Assembly (NCBI GenBank): GCA_029247315.1
Contig: JAQWLM010000161.1
Location: forward strand, 1-64,000
Reading direction: 5' to 3'
DNA length: 64,000 bases
Origin: AAA164-E04 sp014239995
GTDB taxonomy: Bacteria; Verrucomicrobiota; Verrucomicrobiia; Limisphaerales; AAA164-E04
Shown: piece after piece, positions 1 through 9,513 of the stretch
Layout of the letters: each line of letters starts with the position of its first letter
Position numbering within the stretch: position 1 is the stretch's first letter
The notes under the pieces: generated by a model
The model's database searches: none
What the model was told of the DNA's origin: nothing
Seen by the model: the letters and a program-made list of their open reading frames with translations, nothing else
Program-made: the position numbers and the translations under genes

Positions 1-690
1 GTAGGAGTCAAGGAGACGTATGTTTCCCGTTGAAATATCAACAAGAAAGATACCGTCATGGTCTGGGGTATCCGAGTTTGCCGACCAATCCATTGAGCCT
101 GGATAGCCGGTTACGGGTCTCAATCTGGAAAGTCTACCGTAGTTGATTCCAAGAAAACTTTTTCCATTGAAAGCGACACCCCCATTGCCTACGGGTGTCG
201 CTTGATAGTGGTATTCGCGAACACGTTCTCTGGTTTGGATGTCATACAGAACAGTGAATACCTCACCGGTCTTCAGATTTCTATCGTTGAAAAAGAACTG
301 GGTCTCGGGGGCGTTCGGGTTCCAATAAAACATGGTTCCCTGTTGAGGGTTCCATGCATGGGTTTTATCAAGAGGTGAGATGGCGTTGTTTTTCAGGGTG
401 TCAATAATGACTATTGTCGCCGCCTCGTTTGCCTTCGGCATACGGTCAATGGTCTGAATCCTGAGTCCAAGAATGTATCGTTCGCTCAAATTCCATGGAA
501 TGGTACGGGACTGCCCGATATAACCGAAAAAATGATGCTGATCTCCACGTGTCAGTTGCTCTACATGCAATTTAAACCCATCAGATAAAGCATGCGGAAG
601 AAAGGAAAGGGGTGAAAGAATCAGCAACGTGCAATAAACGATTACCTGGGGATAGGGTTGCCTCTTCCATGGATGCATCGATTGCAGCAT
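1..690 (-). CDS. Oligogalacturonate-lyase-like secreted beta-propeller protein (3' end outside window)
   Basis: An open reading frame runs on the minus strand from an ATG at 690 (alternative ATG at 678) to the window edge, about 229 codons, so the C-terminus is missing. A basic start followed by a hydrophobic stretch (VIVYCTLLILSPLSFLPHA) looks like a signal peptide. Downstream come HHFFGYIGQS, THAWNPQQGTMFYWNP and ETQFFFNDR, which resemble the blades of the oligogalacturonate lyase/TolB-like propeller proteins common in PVC bacteria. Many of these are annotated only as hypothetical, so enzymatic activity is not certain. It is divergent from the FG-GAP gene, separated by about 80 bp. Confidence 0.7.
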   Translation of the reverse strand, partial: MLQSMHPWKRQPYPQVIVYCTLLILSPLSFLPHALSDGFKLHVEQLTRGDQHHFFGYIGQSRTIPWNLSERYILGLRIQTIDRMPKANEAATIVIIDTLKNNAISPLDKTHAWNPQQGTMFYWNPNAPETQFFFNDRNLKTGEVFTVLYDIQTRERVREYHYQATPVGNGGVAFNGKSFLGINYGRLSRLRPVTGYPGSMDWSANSDTPDHDGIFLVDISTGNIRLLDSY

Positions 691-772
691 GGGGGATTTC
701 CAAGTCTTGTCAACCTGACATTGTCGTGCACCGTCAGGTTTCAAAAAGCTTGTGACACAGCATGCCGTCGCT

Positions 773-1960
773 ATGATTGTCAGCCTGATGAAAGGAATTA
801 CCTACGCCAGTATGGCCGCCTTGATTGCTCTGAACCTATCCTTTGTAAGGGCTGAATTGCCCGAATTTAAATGGGAGGAGGTCACGATCGATACGATTGA
901 AATCGGGTACGGACTCCAGTTGGCAGATGTAGATGGAGATGGCAGGACGGATATCGTTCTAGCGGATAAAAGGACTGTCCAGTGGTATCAAAACCCAAGC
1001 TGGGATAAACATATCATTGCGCGGGATCTGACTGAGCGTGACAACGTCTGCATCACGGCACGAGACATCGATGGTGATGGAAAATGTGAGATTGCGGTAG
1101 GTGGCCAATGGAACTTTCGGGAAACCCTTCAGGATGGTGCCGTCCATTACCTTATTCCCCCAAAGGACCGCAAACAGCTCTGGAGTCCCGTCAAACTATA
1201 CAATGAGCCCAGTACTCATCGCATGCACTGGCTGAGGGGGGCGGATGACACTTTCAACCTTGTTGTCAAACCGCTTCGAGGACGAGGCAATGTCGATGAT
1301 AAGGGCTACGGCCTGGCGCTGCTTGAATACACAAGGCCCGAGGATCCTCGCTCCAACTGGGAAAGCCGCATGGTCAGTAACTTTCTGCATCAATCCCACA
1401 ATTTTCACCCGGTCAACTGGGATGGAGACCCTCAGGAGGAATTGATTATTGCAGCAAGGGAAGGGGTATGGCACCTCGATCGTCAGGGGGGGCACTGGCG
1501 TGCCAAGAGGTTAACAGAAGCGTTTTCAGGTGAAATCCGTGATGGACGTCTGCCGAATGATCAGCGCTTCATCGTGACGATAGAACCCATGCACGGCACC
1601 TCCTCTGCGGTTTATGTTGAACCCGAGCAGCCACAAGATCTATGGGAACAAATTGCGCTGCTGGACGATGAGTTGAAGGATGGACATGCTCTTGCGGTTG
1701 CTGATTATCTTGGTGTCGGCAGCGATCAGGTGGTCGTTGGTTGGCGTGGTATGCATCCGCGAGGGGTGCCGGGTATCAAATTGTTCACCCCAACCAGCAG
1801 GGACGGCCGCCAGTGGCGCGCCACTAGTATTTCTGGCGCTGAATTGGCAGTGGAGGATATCAAGTCCGCCGATTTGAATGATGATGGGAAACCCGATATC
1901 GTTGCTGCTGGACGTCAGACCAGGAATCTGAAGTTGTTCCTTAACAAGACGGAGGGTTAA
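773..1960 (+). CDS. Secreted FG-GAP/VCBS repeat protein
   Basis: About 395 aa from the ATG at 773 (ATG at 788 also possible). The N-terminus (MKGITYASMAALIALNLS, cut near VRA) is a Sec signal peptide, so the protein is probably periplasmic or outer-membrane associated. At least three calcium-binding-like FG-GAP/VCBS repeats are visible: ADVDGDGRTDIVLA near the N-terminus, ARDIDGDGKCEIAVG next, and ADLNDDGKPDIVAAG at the C-terminus, as in integrin-type propellers. No catalytic motif was recognised; a ligand- or glycan-binding role is an inference from the family. It is monocistronic and convergent with nuoN. Confidence 0.75.
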   Translation: MIVSLMKGITYASMAALIALNLSFVRAELPEFKWEEVTIDTIEIGYGLQLADVDGDGRTDIVLADKRTVQWYQNPSWDKHIIARDLTERDNVCITARDIDGDGKCEIAVGGQWNFRETLQDGAVHYLIPPKDRKQLWSPVKLYNEPSTHRMHWLRGADDTFNLVVKPLRGRGNVDDKGYGLALLEYTRPEDPRSNWESRMVSNFLHQSHNFHPVNWDGDPQEELIIAAREGVWHLDRQGGHWRAKRLTEAFSGEIRDGRLPNDQRFIVTIEPMHGTSSAVYVEPEQPQDLWEQIALLDDELKDGHALAVADYLGVGSDQVVVGWRGMHPRGVPGIKLFTPTSRDGRQWRATSISGAELAVEDIKSADLNDDGKPDIVAAGRQTRNLKLFLNKTEG

Positions 1961-2103
1961 TGTCTGTATGAGGTTTCATCTGTCGGTAATCTCAAGGGAC
2001 AGACCCAATTTTTGGTATAAACCAATGTCCCCCCGTGAACTTATCTTTGTCAGTAAAGCCCAGGAAGATGATACAGTGCTGGGCCACTTGATGATGTGAC
2101 GGA

Positions 2104-3549
2104 TCAGAATTTCAGCGTCTCAGCTGCCGCGTTCGCGGCCTGAAGAAGTCGCTCTGGCATGATACCCAGATAAACCATCAGGGTAGCGCAGACCCACAAG
2201 GTGGCACGCGACAAAGGGGAAACCTCTATAGTCTCGGGGATCATCTGCTGTTTGCCCCAGTAAATGGTACGGACAACCCCGAAGTAGTAATACAGTGAAA
2301 TCACCGCCCCAACGATAGCAATTCCAGCCAGGATGTAATAGGTGGCATGGACAGACGCTTGCTCAACAACGGCCTTGAAGAGAAGGAATTTTCCGAAAAA
2401 ACCAGCTAAAGGAGGAACGCCAGCAAGGGAAACCATGGCCAAAGTCATGACACCCGCCAAGCCAGGTGCTCGCGAGTGTAGCTGGGCCAAATGCACGGTT
2501 TCCTCGGCACCCGTGTGTTTCATGACCAGGATGATGATCATGAATGCTGCCATAACTGCAAACATATAACCGTAAAGATAATAAAGAATAGCACTTGAAC
2601 CTGATTGGCTCATCACGGCGAGCCCCATCATGAGATAACCTGCGTTGGCGATACTGGAGTAACCCATTAGTCGTTTGAGGTTTCGCTGCGGAAGCGCACA
2701 GAGGTTTCCGTATAGTATCGTGATTCCGGCAATAGTCATTAATAGTTTTTCCCACTGTAGGGCAATATCTGGCACAGCCACGTAGAGTAGTCTCATGAGG
2801 AGTGCGAACCCTGCAGCCTTCGAGCCTACCGCCAGGAATGCCGTAGTAGGGGAGGGAGATCCCTGATAGACATCTGGCGCCCAGATTTGGAAAGGAAACG
2901 CGGCAACTTTGAAACCAAGACCAGCGATGATCATCAACAAGCCAACCAAAAGCAGAGGATGATTGGTCATGTCAGCTGTGAGCTCACGGAGTTGTTCGAA
3001 ATGCATGGTTCCTGTCGTTCCGTAAACCAGCGCGATGCCGTATACCAAAAAGGCAGAGGAAAGTGCTCCAAGAATTAAGTATTTCACGCCTGCTTCCAAC
3101 GAGATCTGTTGGTTGCGAAGGAAACTGGTCAAAATGTAAAAAGTGATGGTGATCAGTTCAAGCGAAACAAATAGAAGCGCGAAGTGGTTGCTTGATGCTG
3201 CGAACATCATGCCCGAGAGAGCAAAGAGCATAAGGCTGAAATACTCGCCTTTACCGCTTTCAAGCTTCGCTGAAAATTCCACAGAGACGGCCATCACCAA
3301 AATTGCCGCGACCAGGAAAAACCGTTTGAAGAACATGGCAAATCCATCCAATATATACATACCCCCAAAGGCTGACTCAACCGGGCTGTTCCCTAGACCG
3401 AAGCTGGCAGCCAGGATGAGGCAAAGTCCGGCTGCAGATGCATAGCCCAGTAAGTGTTTCCTGCTTTGTGGAAGCCAGAGGTCAGCAAGCATGATGATCA
3501 CACCTAGTATGACAACGGCAATTTCAAGTATGGATGCGGCGATATTCAT
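2104..3549 (-). CDS. nuoN: NADH-quinone oxidoreductase subunit N
   Basis: 481 aa with about 14 hydrophobic segments, the usual size for NuoN. It is an antiporter-like (Mrp-type) membrane subunit of complex I that takes part in proton translocation. Family features include the helix stretch PFQIWAPDVYQGSP and the conserved lysine-bearing segment LKRLMGYSSIANAGYLMMG. It is the last gene of the nuoB-to-nuoN series, 25 bp downstream of nuoM. The segment behind it (about 2058-2084) has only a weak GCCCAG/CTGGGC inverted repeat. Confidence 0.97.
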   Translation of the reverse strand: MNIAASILEIAVVILGVIIMLADLWLPQSRKHLLGYASAAGLCLILAASFGLGNSPVESAFGGMYILDGFAMFFKRFFLVAAILVMAVSVEFSAKLESGKGEYFSLMLFALSGMMFAASSNHFALLFVSLELITITFYILTSFLRNQQISLEAGVKYLILGALSSAFLVYGIALVYGTTGTMHFEQLRELTADMTNHPLLLVGLLMIIAGLGFKVAAFPFQIWAPDVYQGSPSPTTAFLAVGSKAAGFALLMRLLYVAVPDIALQWEKLLMTIAGITILYGNLCALPQRNLKRLMGYSSIANAGYLMMGLAVMSQSGSSAILYYLYGYMFAVMAAFMIIILVMKHTGAEETVHLAQLHSRAPGLAGVMTLAMVSLAGVPPLAGFFGKFLLFKAVVEQASVHATYYILAGIAIVGAVISLYYYFGVVRTIYWGKQQMIPETIEVSPLSRATLWVCATLMVYLGIMPERLLQAANAAAETLKF

Positions 3550-3574
3550 CGACTATTGGATGTCAAAATAAGGT

Positions 3575-5140
3575 TTATTCTCGTTCCACCAGTTGGATTT
3601 TCGACTGTGTGTGCTTTATCTCCTCAGCCAGCATGATGGTTTCACGATGGATTCCAAATTCGATAGACTCGACAATATCTTGCGCGGAATCCTGTATCTT
3701 GTGGGTTAACAAATGTGGGAAAATACCAAACAAAAGGAGGCATGCAATCAACAGCGCATAGGGCAGTCTGACCCAGTAGTTGGGTGCATCCTGCAGCATC
3801 GATGTTTGGTTTGACATTGGGCCATGCAACATCTGACGGATAGCACGCAGGGCATAGATGGCACCTATGATAAGAGCACCCCAAGCCGCTCCGACCACAA
3901 ACCAAGGGAGGGAATTCCATGCCCCAAACAAGACAGTGATTTCTCCTGCAAAATTTGCAAATCCCGGTAAACCGCAACTGGCCATTAAGGCCATGATGAG
4001 CAATGTTCCGATGAACGGTATTTGTCTGAGAATGCCACCATATTCATTAATCTGGAGGTTCTTTTTCTGGTCGTAGAGATATCCACTCAGGCCGAATGAC
4101 AGGGCCGCCAGAAAACCATGCGCGACCATCACCAAGACAGCACCACTGAGCCCGATGAGGTTCATGCTTGCGATACCAAGAAAAATAAAACCCATGTGTG
4201 CGACGCTCGAATGACCGATCAGCAGGTTGAGGTCTTTTTGGCGCATGGCCACCCAACCGCAGTAGAGAAGGTTGCCCATGCAGAGCCAGGAAATCACCGC
4301 AAGCCACTCTTGGGCCCCTTGGGGTACCAGTGGGAGTGCAATGCGGATCAAACCATAGACGCCAAACTTCTTGAGCACACCCGCATGCAGCATGGCCGCA
4401 CCGGTAGGGGCAGCTCTGTAGCCTATGGGTGCCCAGGTATGAAAGGGCCAAAGCGAAACCAGGATGCCGAATCCAAACAATAAAAAACCAAAGATGGTGG
4501 TTTGTGAGTCCGGATGGATTGGGTTGTTCCTCAGCTGTTCGGTAAGCGTGATCAAATCGAATGTTTTGGCACCGGATTGCACATACAGGAGAACCAGCCC
4601 GACCAGGGCTACCAGTGCGCCGAGTGTCAGGTAGAGAGTCATCTTGTACGTCGCATAGTTCCTGTCTTTGCCGCGCCCCCAAACGCCGATCATGATGAAG
4701 GTCGGGACCAGAGCCAGCTCGTGGAAGAAGTAGAAGAAAAAGATATCAATGGACATAAATGTTCCCATGATACCCGTGATCACAATCAAGATAAGAAAAT
4801 GAAACTCCTTGATTCGATCTATAATCTGGCCAGAGACACACACTGCTGAAAAACTTACGATCGCACCCATCAGGATGAGTCCTACATTAATACCGTCCAT
4901 TCCCACCTGAAAACTGATATTCAGTGACGTGACCCAGGGTATTTTTTGGTAAAATCGGTATCCTCCTGGACCTTCCATAGCTCCGTTGTAGCCAAGGAAT
5001 GCAATGATGGCGGCGGTCATGGTCAACCCTGTTGCTACAAGTGCCACGGCACGGATGCTTGACCGTGCCGATTTGGGCAGCATCGCAACCAAAGCGGCAC
5101 CGATTATTGGAAAGAGGAGGATGAGCGTTAGAATAGACAT
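3575..5140 (-). CDS. nuoM: NADH-quinone oxidoreductase subunit M
   Basis: 521 aa from the ATG at 5140 (MSILTLILLFPIIG). A GTG at 5161 would give an overlap with nuoL and is less likely. It is a polytopic antiporter-like subunit of complex I with the conserved FHTWAPIGYRAAPTGAAMLHAG segment region and the SVAHMGFIFLG helix. It acts in the proton-pumping arm between NuoL and NuoN. The C-terminal 45 residues are a hydrophilic, charged extension (for example EEIKHTQSKIQLVERE). Confidence 0.97.
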   Translation of the reverse strand: MSILTLILLFPIIGAALVAMLPKSARSSIRAVALVATGLTMTAAIIAFLGYNGAMEGPGGYRFYQKIPWVTSLNISFQVGMDGINVGLILMGAIVSFSAVCVSGQIIDRIKEFHFLILIVITGIMGTFMSIDIFFFYFFHELALVPTFIMIGVWGRGKDRNYATYKMTLYLTLGALVALVGLVLLYVQSGAKTFDLITLTEQLRNNPIHPDSQTTIFGFLLFGFGILVSLWPFHTWAPIGYRAAPTGAAMLHAGVLKKFGVYGLIRIALPLVPQGAQEWLAVISWLCMGNLLYCGWVAMRQKDLNLLIGHSSVAHMGFIFLGIASMNLIGLSGAVLVMVAHGFLAALSFGLSGYLYDQKKNLQINEYGGILRQIPFIGTLLIMALMASCGLPGFANFAGEITVLFGAWNSLPWFVVGAAWGALIIGAIYALRAIRQMLHGPMSNQTSMLQDAPNYWVRLPYALLIACLLLFGIFPHLLTHKIQDSAQDIVESIEFGIHRETIMLAEEIKHTQSKIQLVERE

Positions 5141-5147
5141 GATACGT

Positions 5148-6998
5148 TTACAAGATTCCACCCATGACGAGAAACATCACCAAGGCCACTCCCAGTACGA
5201 AAAGAAAGGCGTAGGTGTGGATGTTGCCGGTTTGGAACAGGCGCATGCCTCTTCCTAGCAGATCCACCACGTTTGCAAGTCCCTTGATGAGAAAGCCCGA
5301 CAGAACGATTCGGTCGAACCAACCAGCAAGCCTGGCGATTGCTTCATGCGTGACGTAAATTAAGCCATTGTAGATTTCATCGAACCAAAGTCTGTTTTTT
5401 AACGCGATGGATATTCCCTGCATCCGTTGCTCGATGGGATCAGTCTTTGCCTCACTGTAGTGTCTCCATGCTACGCTGCTTCCCACCAGTAAGGCCAGGA
5501 CGCTGAAAGCCATGGCCAAAGGTGCTTCCGTGTGTCCAGCAGCATGATGCAATCCGGCAGCATGGTTGATCGCAGCTTCCACCGGGAAAAATCCGGCAAG
5601 GATGGTGGGGATGAGCAGGATTCGCAAAGGCCCTGTCATTTCCACTGGTGATTCATGGGCACTGGAAGCAGCTTCGGATCGTGGGGATCCGTGAAAGGCG
5701 ATGATGATGAGGCGAAACATGTAAAGGGTGGTCAGCACGGCGGCCATAATACCAATGGCAAAAAGCACCATATTACCATGGTTTCTAAAATCGGCGGCTG
5801 CTGCGAGAATGGAGTCCTTGCTGAAGAAACCGCTAAGTGGTGGTGCGCCGCAAAGTGCAAGTGTGCCGACCAGAAAGGTCTTATAAGTTATCGGCATTCT
5901 TTCCCTGAGGCCACCCATTTTCCAGATGTTCTGTTCATGATGCAGGGCGTGAATGACTGATCCGGCACCCAGGAACAGCATTGCTTTGAAAAAGGCGTGT
6001 GTTGTTAAGTGAAACATGGCCGCACCAGGAGCATGCAGACCCACAGCCATGATCATGTAACCCAGTTGAGAAAGCGTCGAGTAGGCGAGTATACGTTTGA
6101 TGTCGTTTTGTTGCAAAGCGATGATTGCAGCCATGATCGCCGTGATACCTCCGACCCAGGCGATCACCATCAATGCATCGGGGTTGAGCATGAAGAAAAC
6201 GCGACAAAGCATGAAGACGCCCGCTGCCACCATGGTGGCAGCATGGATTAACGCACTGACAGGTGTCGGGCCCTCCATCGCATCGGGAAGCCATACATGA
6301 AGTGGAAATTGAGCAGACTTTCCAAGCGCGCCACAGAATAGCAGCAATCCGGTCAGCCCTGCCAGTGCTCCCAGGACCTCAGGATTCCCAGCGAAAATCT
6401 CTTCCAGTTCCAAGAAGTTCAGGGAACCCGTTGCTGACCACACCATCAGGATGCCAATAATAAACCCAAAATCCCCCAATCTGTTGGTCAGAAACGCCTT
6501 TTTGCAGGCATCCGCCGCCTTGGGGCGTTCATACCAGAAACCAATCAAAAGGTAGCTGGAGACTCCCACCAGTTCCCAGAAGATAAACATCTGCATGAAA
6601 TTGGAAGCCAACACGATGCCCAGCATGGAGAAGGTGAAAAGGCTCAGGCTGGCAAAGTAACGACTGTAAGAGCGGTCGTCTTTCATATAGCCCTGTGAAT
6701 ACCACTGGATCAAAGCCCCAACCCCTGTGACGACCAGTAGCATGAGCCTGCTCAGGCTATCCAAACGCACTCCAATGGTCGCTTGAAGATCACCAATGGA
6801 AATCCATGTGATATTGGATTCTCCCTGATGGTGGGAAACCAGGAAGAGTAGCAGGCTTGCTAGGAAGCTGGCGATCCCCGCGCCAATGGAAATCCTGGCG
6901 CTCAATCGCTGGTTGCCAAGGGTCACGAGTGCGATCACGGCCGCTGCGACAAGAGGCAGAAGCAAAGCGATCCAGGCCAGAAAAATAGCTCCATTCAT
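5148..6998 (-). CDS. nuoL: NADH-quinone oxidoreductase subunit L
   Basis: 616 aa, the largest antiporter-like membrane subunit of complex I, at the distal end of the proton-pumping arm. Typical motifs are present: FWELVGVSSYLLIGFW, HVWLPDAMEGPTPVSALIHAATMV (shown here only in part), and STLSQLGYMIMAVG. The C-terminus carries the expected lateral helix and final transmembrane helix (FLFVLGVALVMFLVMGGIL). It is 17 bp downstream of nuoK in the operon. Confidence 0.97.
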   Translation of the reverse strand: MNGAIFLAWIALLLPLVAAAVIALVTLGNQRLSARISIGAGIASFLASLLLFLVSHHQGESNITWISIGDLQATIGVRLDSLSRLMLLVVTGVGALIQWYSQGYMKDDRSYSRYFASLSLFTFSMLGIVLASNFMQMFIFWELVGVSSYLLIGFWYERPKAADACKKAFLTNRLGDFGFIIGILMVWSATGSLNFLELEEIFAGNPEVLGALAGLTGLLLFCGALGKSAQFPLHVWLPDAMEGPTPVSALIHAATMVAAGVFMLCRVFFMLNPDALMVIAWVGGITAIMAAIIALQQNDIKRILAYSTLSQLGYMIMAVGLHAPGAAMFHLTTHAFFKAMLFLGAGSVIHALHHEQNIWKMGGLRERMPITYKTFLVGTLALCGAPPLSGFFSKDSILAAAADFRNHGNMVLFAIGIMAAVLTTLYMFRLIIIAFHGSPRSEAASSAHESPVEMTGPLRILLIPTILAGFFPVEAAINHAAGLHHAAGHTEAPLAMAFSVLALLVGSSVAWRHYSEAKTDPIEQRMQGISIALKNRLWFDEIYNGLIYVTHEAIARLAGWFDRIVLSGFLIKGLANVVDLLGRGMRLFQTGNIHTYAFLFVLGVALVMFLVMGGIL

Positions 6999-7015
6999 GA
7001 ATAAGACATCAAAGT

Positions 7016-7321
7016 TTAAAGTTTCAACGAAGTTAGATCGTCAGTTTCAGTAGTTTGGCGTCTTCGATAAAGGGCCACAATCAAAGCCAGACCCACGGCA
7101 ACCTCCGATGCCGCCACCGTAATGACGAAAAACACCATGACTTGGCCATCCACGGTATTGGTAAATCTGGAAAAAGCTACCAGTGCAAGATTTGCGGCAT
7201 TGAGCATAAGCTCCAACCCCATGTAGATCACGATCAGGTTGCGTCGCAGAATAACTCCCATCAGCCCGATGCTGAAGAGCAATGCGCTGACAATCAGGTA
7301 GTGTTCGAGTCCGATCATCAT
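7016..7321 (-). CDS. nuoK: NADH-quinone oxidoreductase subunit K
   Basis: 101 aa with three transmembrane helices. The two conserved membrane glutamates of NuoK are visible in GLELMLNAANLALVAF and in VAASEVAVGLALIVALYR. It forms part of the membrane proton path between NuoJ and NuoN. The start ATG lies 1-2 bp beyond the stop codon of nuoJ, which implies translational coupling. Confidence 0.97.
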   Translation of the reverse strand: MMIGLEHYLIVSALLFSIGLMGVILRRNLIVIYMGLELMLNAANLALVAFSRFTNTVDGQVMVFFVITVAASEVAVGLALIVALYRRRQTTETDDLTSLKL

Positions 7322-7322
7322 G

Positions 7323-7826
7323 TCACCTCAATTTCTTTTTGCTAAGTAGAACAACTCCCATCATGCCCACCAATAGGAGCACGCCCATGATTTCAAATGG
7401 CAGCACGTAATCGGTGAACAATTTGATTCCCAGGGCTTTTGTCGTCCCTTCCAGTTGTGGTTGCAGTGTATTGTCGATTCCTGAGGATACGATGGCTTTG
7501 ATCAGCATGCCGCTGATGACCAGTAGTCCCAGAAGACCAAAAACCCCACTCAGTATTTGTGGATGCTGATGTTTTTCAACCTCGCGGACATCCAACAGCA
7601 TGATCACAAACAGAAAGAGGACAATGACCGCGCCTGCGTAGACCATCACTTGTACTGCGGCAAGAAAGAAGGCGTGCAGGAGGACAAACAAGCCAGCCAT
7701 CGACGCAATGGTTAGCACCAGAAACATCGCGCTGGTCACCGGATTTCGGGTGAACGGATTTGCCACCACCAGGAAGCCGCAAAGTAGTGTCAGGCCTGAA
7801 AATATGTAAAACAACAGTTCTTGCAT
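7323..7826 (-). CDS. nuoJ: NADH-quinone oxidoreductase subunit J
   Basis: 167 aa, five predicted transmembrane helices. The family signature VMVYAGAVIVLFLFVIMLLD is present around residues 60-80. It forms the membrane domain near the quinone cavity with NuoH, NuoA and NuoK. A gap of about 100 bp separates it from nuoI, the largest gap in this part of the operon; no gene or clear signal was seen there. Confidence 0.96.
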   Translation of the reverse strand: MQELLFYIFSGLTLLCGFLVVANPFTRNPVTSAMFLVLTIASMAGLFVLLHAFFLAAVQVMVYAGAVIVLFLFVIMLLDVREVEKHQHPQILSGVFGLLGLLVISGMLIKAIVSSGIDNTLQPQLEGTTKALGIKLFTDYVLPFEIMGVLLLVGMMGVVLLSKKKLR

Positions 7827-7928
7827 GGATTGGAATCCCTTATCTCAGCGTTGTATTTATGACACAGGCTTTCACCTTCAATTGTTTCTGCAGTTCCATC
7901 GTTCTTCTTTTCTGGGCCGCACCCTGAC

Positions 7929-8459
7929 CTAGTGGGAGACTTGAGCTGCTGCATCGCTTGCCTTTTTATCCCATTTCTTAACCCGGCTGTCGTGCGTGCC
8001 TCCCAACTTCAGCAACTTATCCTTGTCGTATATCATCTCCTCGCGCGACTCCCCTGTTAAGGAGTAGTCCTTCTGTAGGAAAATGGCTTCTTCTGGACAG
8101 ACTTCCTGGCAGTAACCACAAAAAATACAACGGAGCATGTTGATCTCGAATTCCTTCGGCTCCTTCTCCATGTGTGCCCGTTCCTCATTGACCTCAGGAC
8201 CTGGCGGCGTGATTTTGATAGCCTTGGGAGGGCAGACAAATTCGCACAATTGGCAGGAGACACACTTTGTACGATCCTGATGATCGCTCACCAGGTAAGG
8301 TGCTCCACGATAACCTTCGGGAACAGACCACTTTTCTTCAGGGTATTGCATGGTCACCTTCTTACGAAAAAAATGTGACAGCGTGACCTTGAACCCGCTG
8401 ATCAATGCGGGTATGTAGAGTTTCTCTAACCAGGTGAGCGGATTACGTTTGATGATCAT
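7929..8459 (-). CDS. nuoI: NADH-quinone oxidoreductase subunit I (2 x [4Fe-4S] ferredoxin)
   Basis: 176 aa peripheral-arm subunit that relays electrons towards NuoB. Two ferredoxin motifs are complete: CVSCQLCEFVCPPKAI and CIFCGYCQEVCPEEAIF. The N-terminal amphipathic helix (LTWLEKLYIPALISGFKVTL) is the membrane-associating segment of the family. The C-terminus is a charged tail (KKWDKKASDAAAQ). Confidence 0.97.
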   Translation of the reverse strand: MIIKRNPLTWLEKLYIPALISGFKVTLSHFFRKKVTMQYPEEKWSVPEGYRGAPYLVSDHQDRTKCVSCQLCEFVCPPKAIKITPPGPEVNEERAHMEKEPKEFEINMLRCIFCGYCQEVCPEEAIFLQKDYSLTGESREEMIYDKDKLLKLGGTHDSRVKKWDKKASDAAAQVSH

Positions 8460-8476
8460 GCGTTCCTTTTAGTCGC

Positions 8477-9493
8477 TTACAGGTGTTTCATCCAGAGAAC
8501 CATTGCCGTAATGATGATGTTTGCCAAGGCCAGCGGCAGGAATCGTCGCCAACCCAGATCCATCAGTTGATCGTATCGAAATCGCGGAACCATCCAGCGA
8601 ATCCAAATGAACAGGAACATGAAGGCCGCCACCTTTCCCAAGAAAATAAGGATATGAAGGATGCCCCCTGTGATGCTTACAGCCGTCTCGTTCAAGCCTC
8701 CAAATGGAAGTGTCCAGCCACCGAAAAACAGGGTTACCATCAAGGCAGACACTGCGATCATGGCGGCGTATTCCCCCATGAAGAATAGTGCAAATTTCAT
8801 CGAGCTGTATTCGGTATTGTATCCAGAAACCAGTTCCGTTTCCGATTCCGGCAAATCAAAGGGCAGTCGGTTTGTTTCTGCAAAAGCGGCCACCAGAAAA
8901 ATAACAAAGGCAATGGGTTGCTTGAAAACCATCCATGCACCGCTGGCTTGATAATCAATCACCTTGCCTAGATTCAGGTCGCCCACCAGCATGAAAATCG
9001 GAACAGCAGCCATCCCCATGGCAATCTCATAGGAGATCATCTGGGCACTTGCGCGGATCCCACCTAGAAAGGGGTACTTTGAGTTGGACGCATAACCAGC
9101 GAGAACAATGCCATAAACACCCAGTGAAACGATACTGAAGGTGAAAAGGATTCCCACATTCAAATCGGCAATCACCATGGATTGATTGCCGATGCGTGAT
9201 CCAAAAGGAATTACCGCAATGGTTAGAAATGCCGGTATCACGGCGACGGCAGGTGCAAGGATAAAGTATGCTTTCCGTACGTGGGATGGCGTGAAGTCCT
9301 CCTTGAGAAGGGATTTCAATCCATCGGCCAAAGGCTGGAGTAGCCCAAATGGACCGACGCGGTTCGGACCAATCCGGTCTTGTATCGCGGCGCTGACACG
9401 CCTTTCCATCATGACCGAATACGCCACCATGGGCAAAAGCACCCCGAAGGCCATCACGACCTTGAGCGCACTGAATATCAGGAATGTTTCCAT
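8477..9493 (-). CDS. nuoH: NADH-quinone oxidoreductase subunit H
   Basis: 338 aa, eight transmembrane helices. NuoH forms the quinone chamber of complex I. Conserved loops are present: ERRVSAAIQDRIGPNRVGP after helix 1 and ETNRLPFDLPESETELVSGY in the middle, the latter containing the acidic residues of the E-channel. It is 20 bp downstream of nuoG. Confidence 0.98.
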   Translation of the reverse strand: METFLIFSALKVVMAFGVLLPMVAYSVMMERRVSAAIQDRIGPNRVGPFGLLQPLADGLKSLLKEDFTPSHVRKAYFILAPAVAVIPAFLTIAVIPFGSRIGNQSMVIADLNVGILFTFSIVSLGVYGIVLAGYASNSKYPFLGGIRASAQMISYEIAMGMAAVPIFMLVGDLNLGKVIDYQASGAWMVFKQPIAFVIFLVAAFAETNRLPFDLPESETELVSGYNTEYSSMKFALFFMGEYAAMIAVSALMVTLFFGGWTLPFGGLNETAVSITGGILHILIFLGKVAAFMFLFIWIRWMVPRFRYDQLMDLGWRRFLPLALANIIITAMVLWMKHL

Positions 9494-9513
9494 ACTGAAT
9501 TTCCCTATCTACG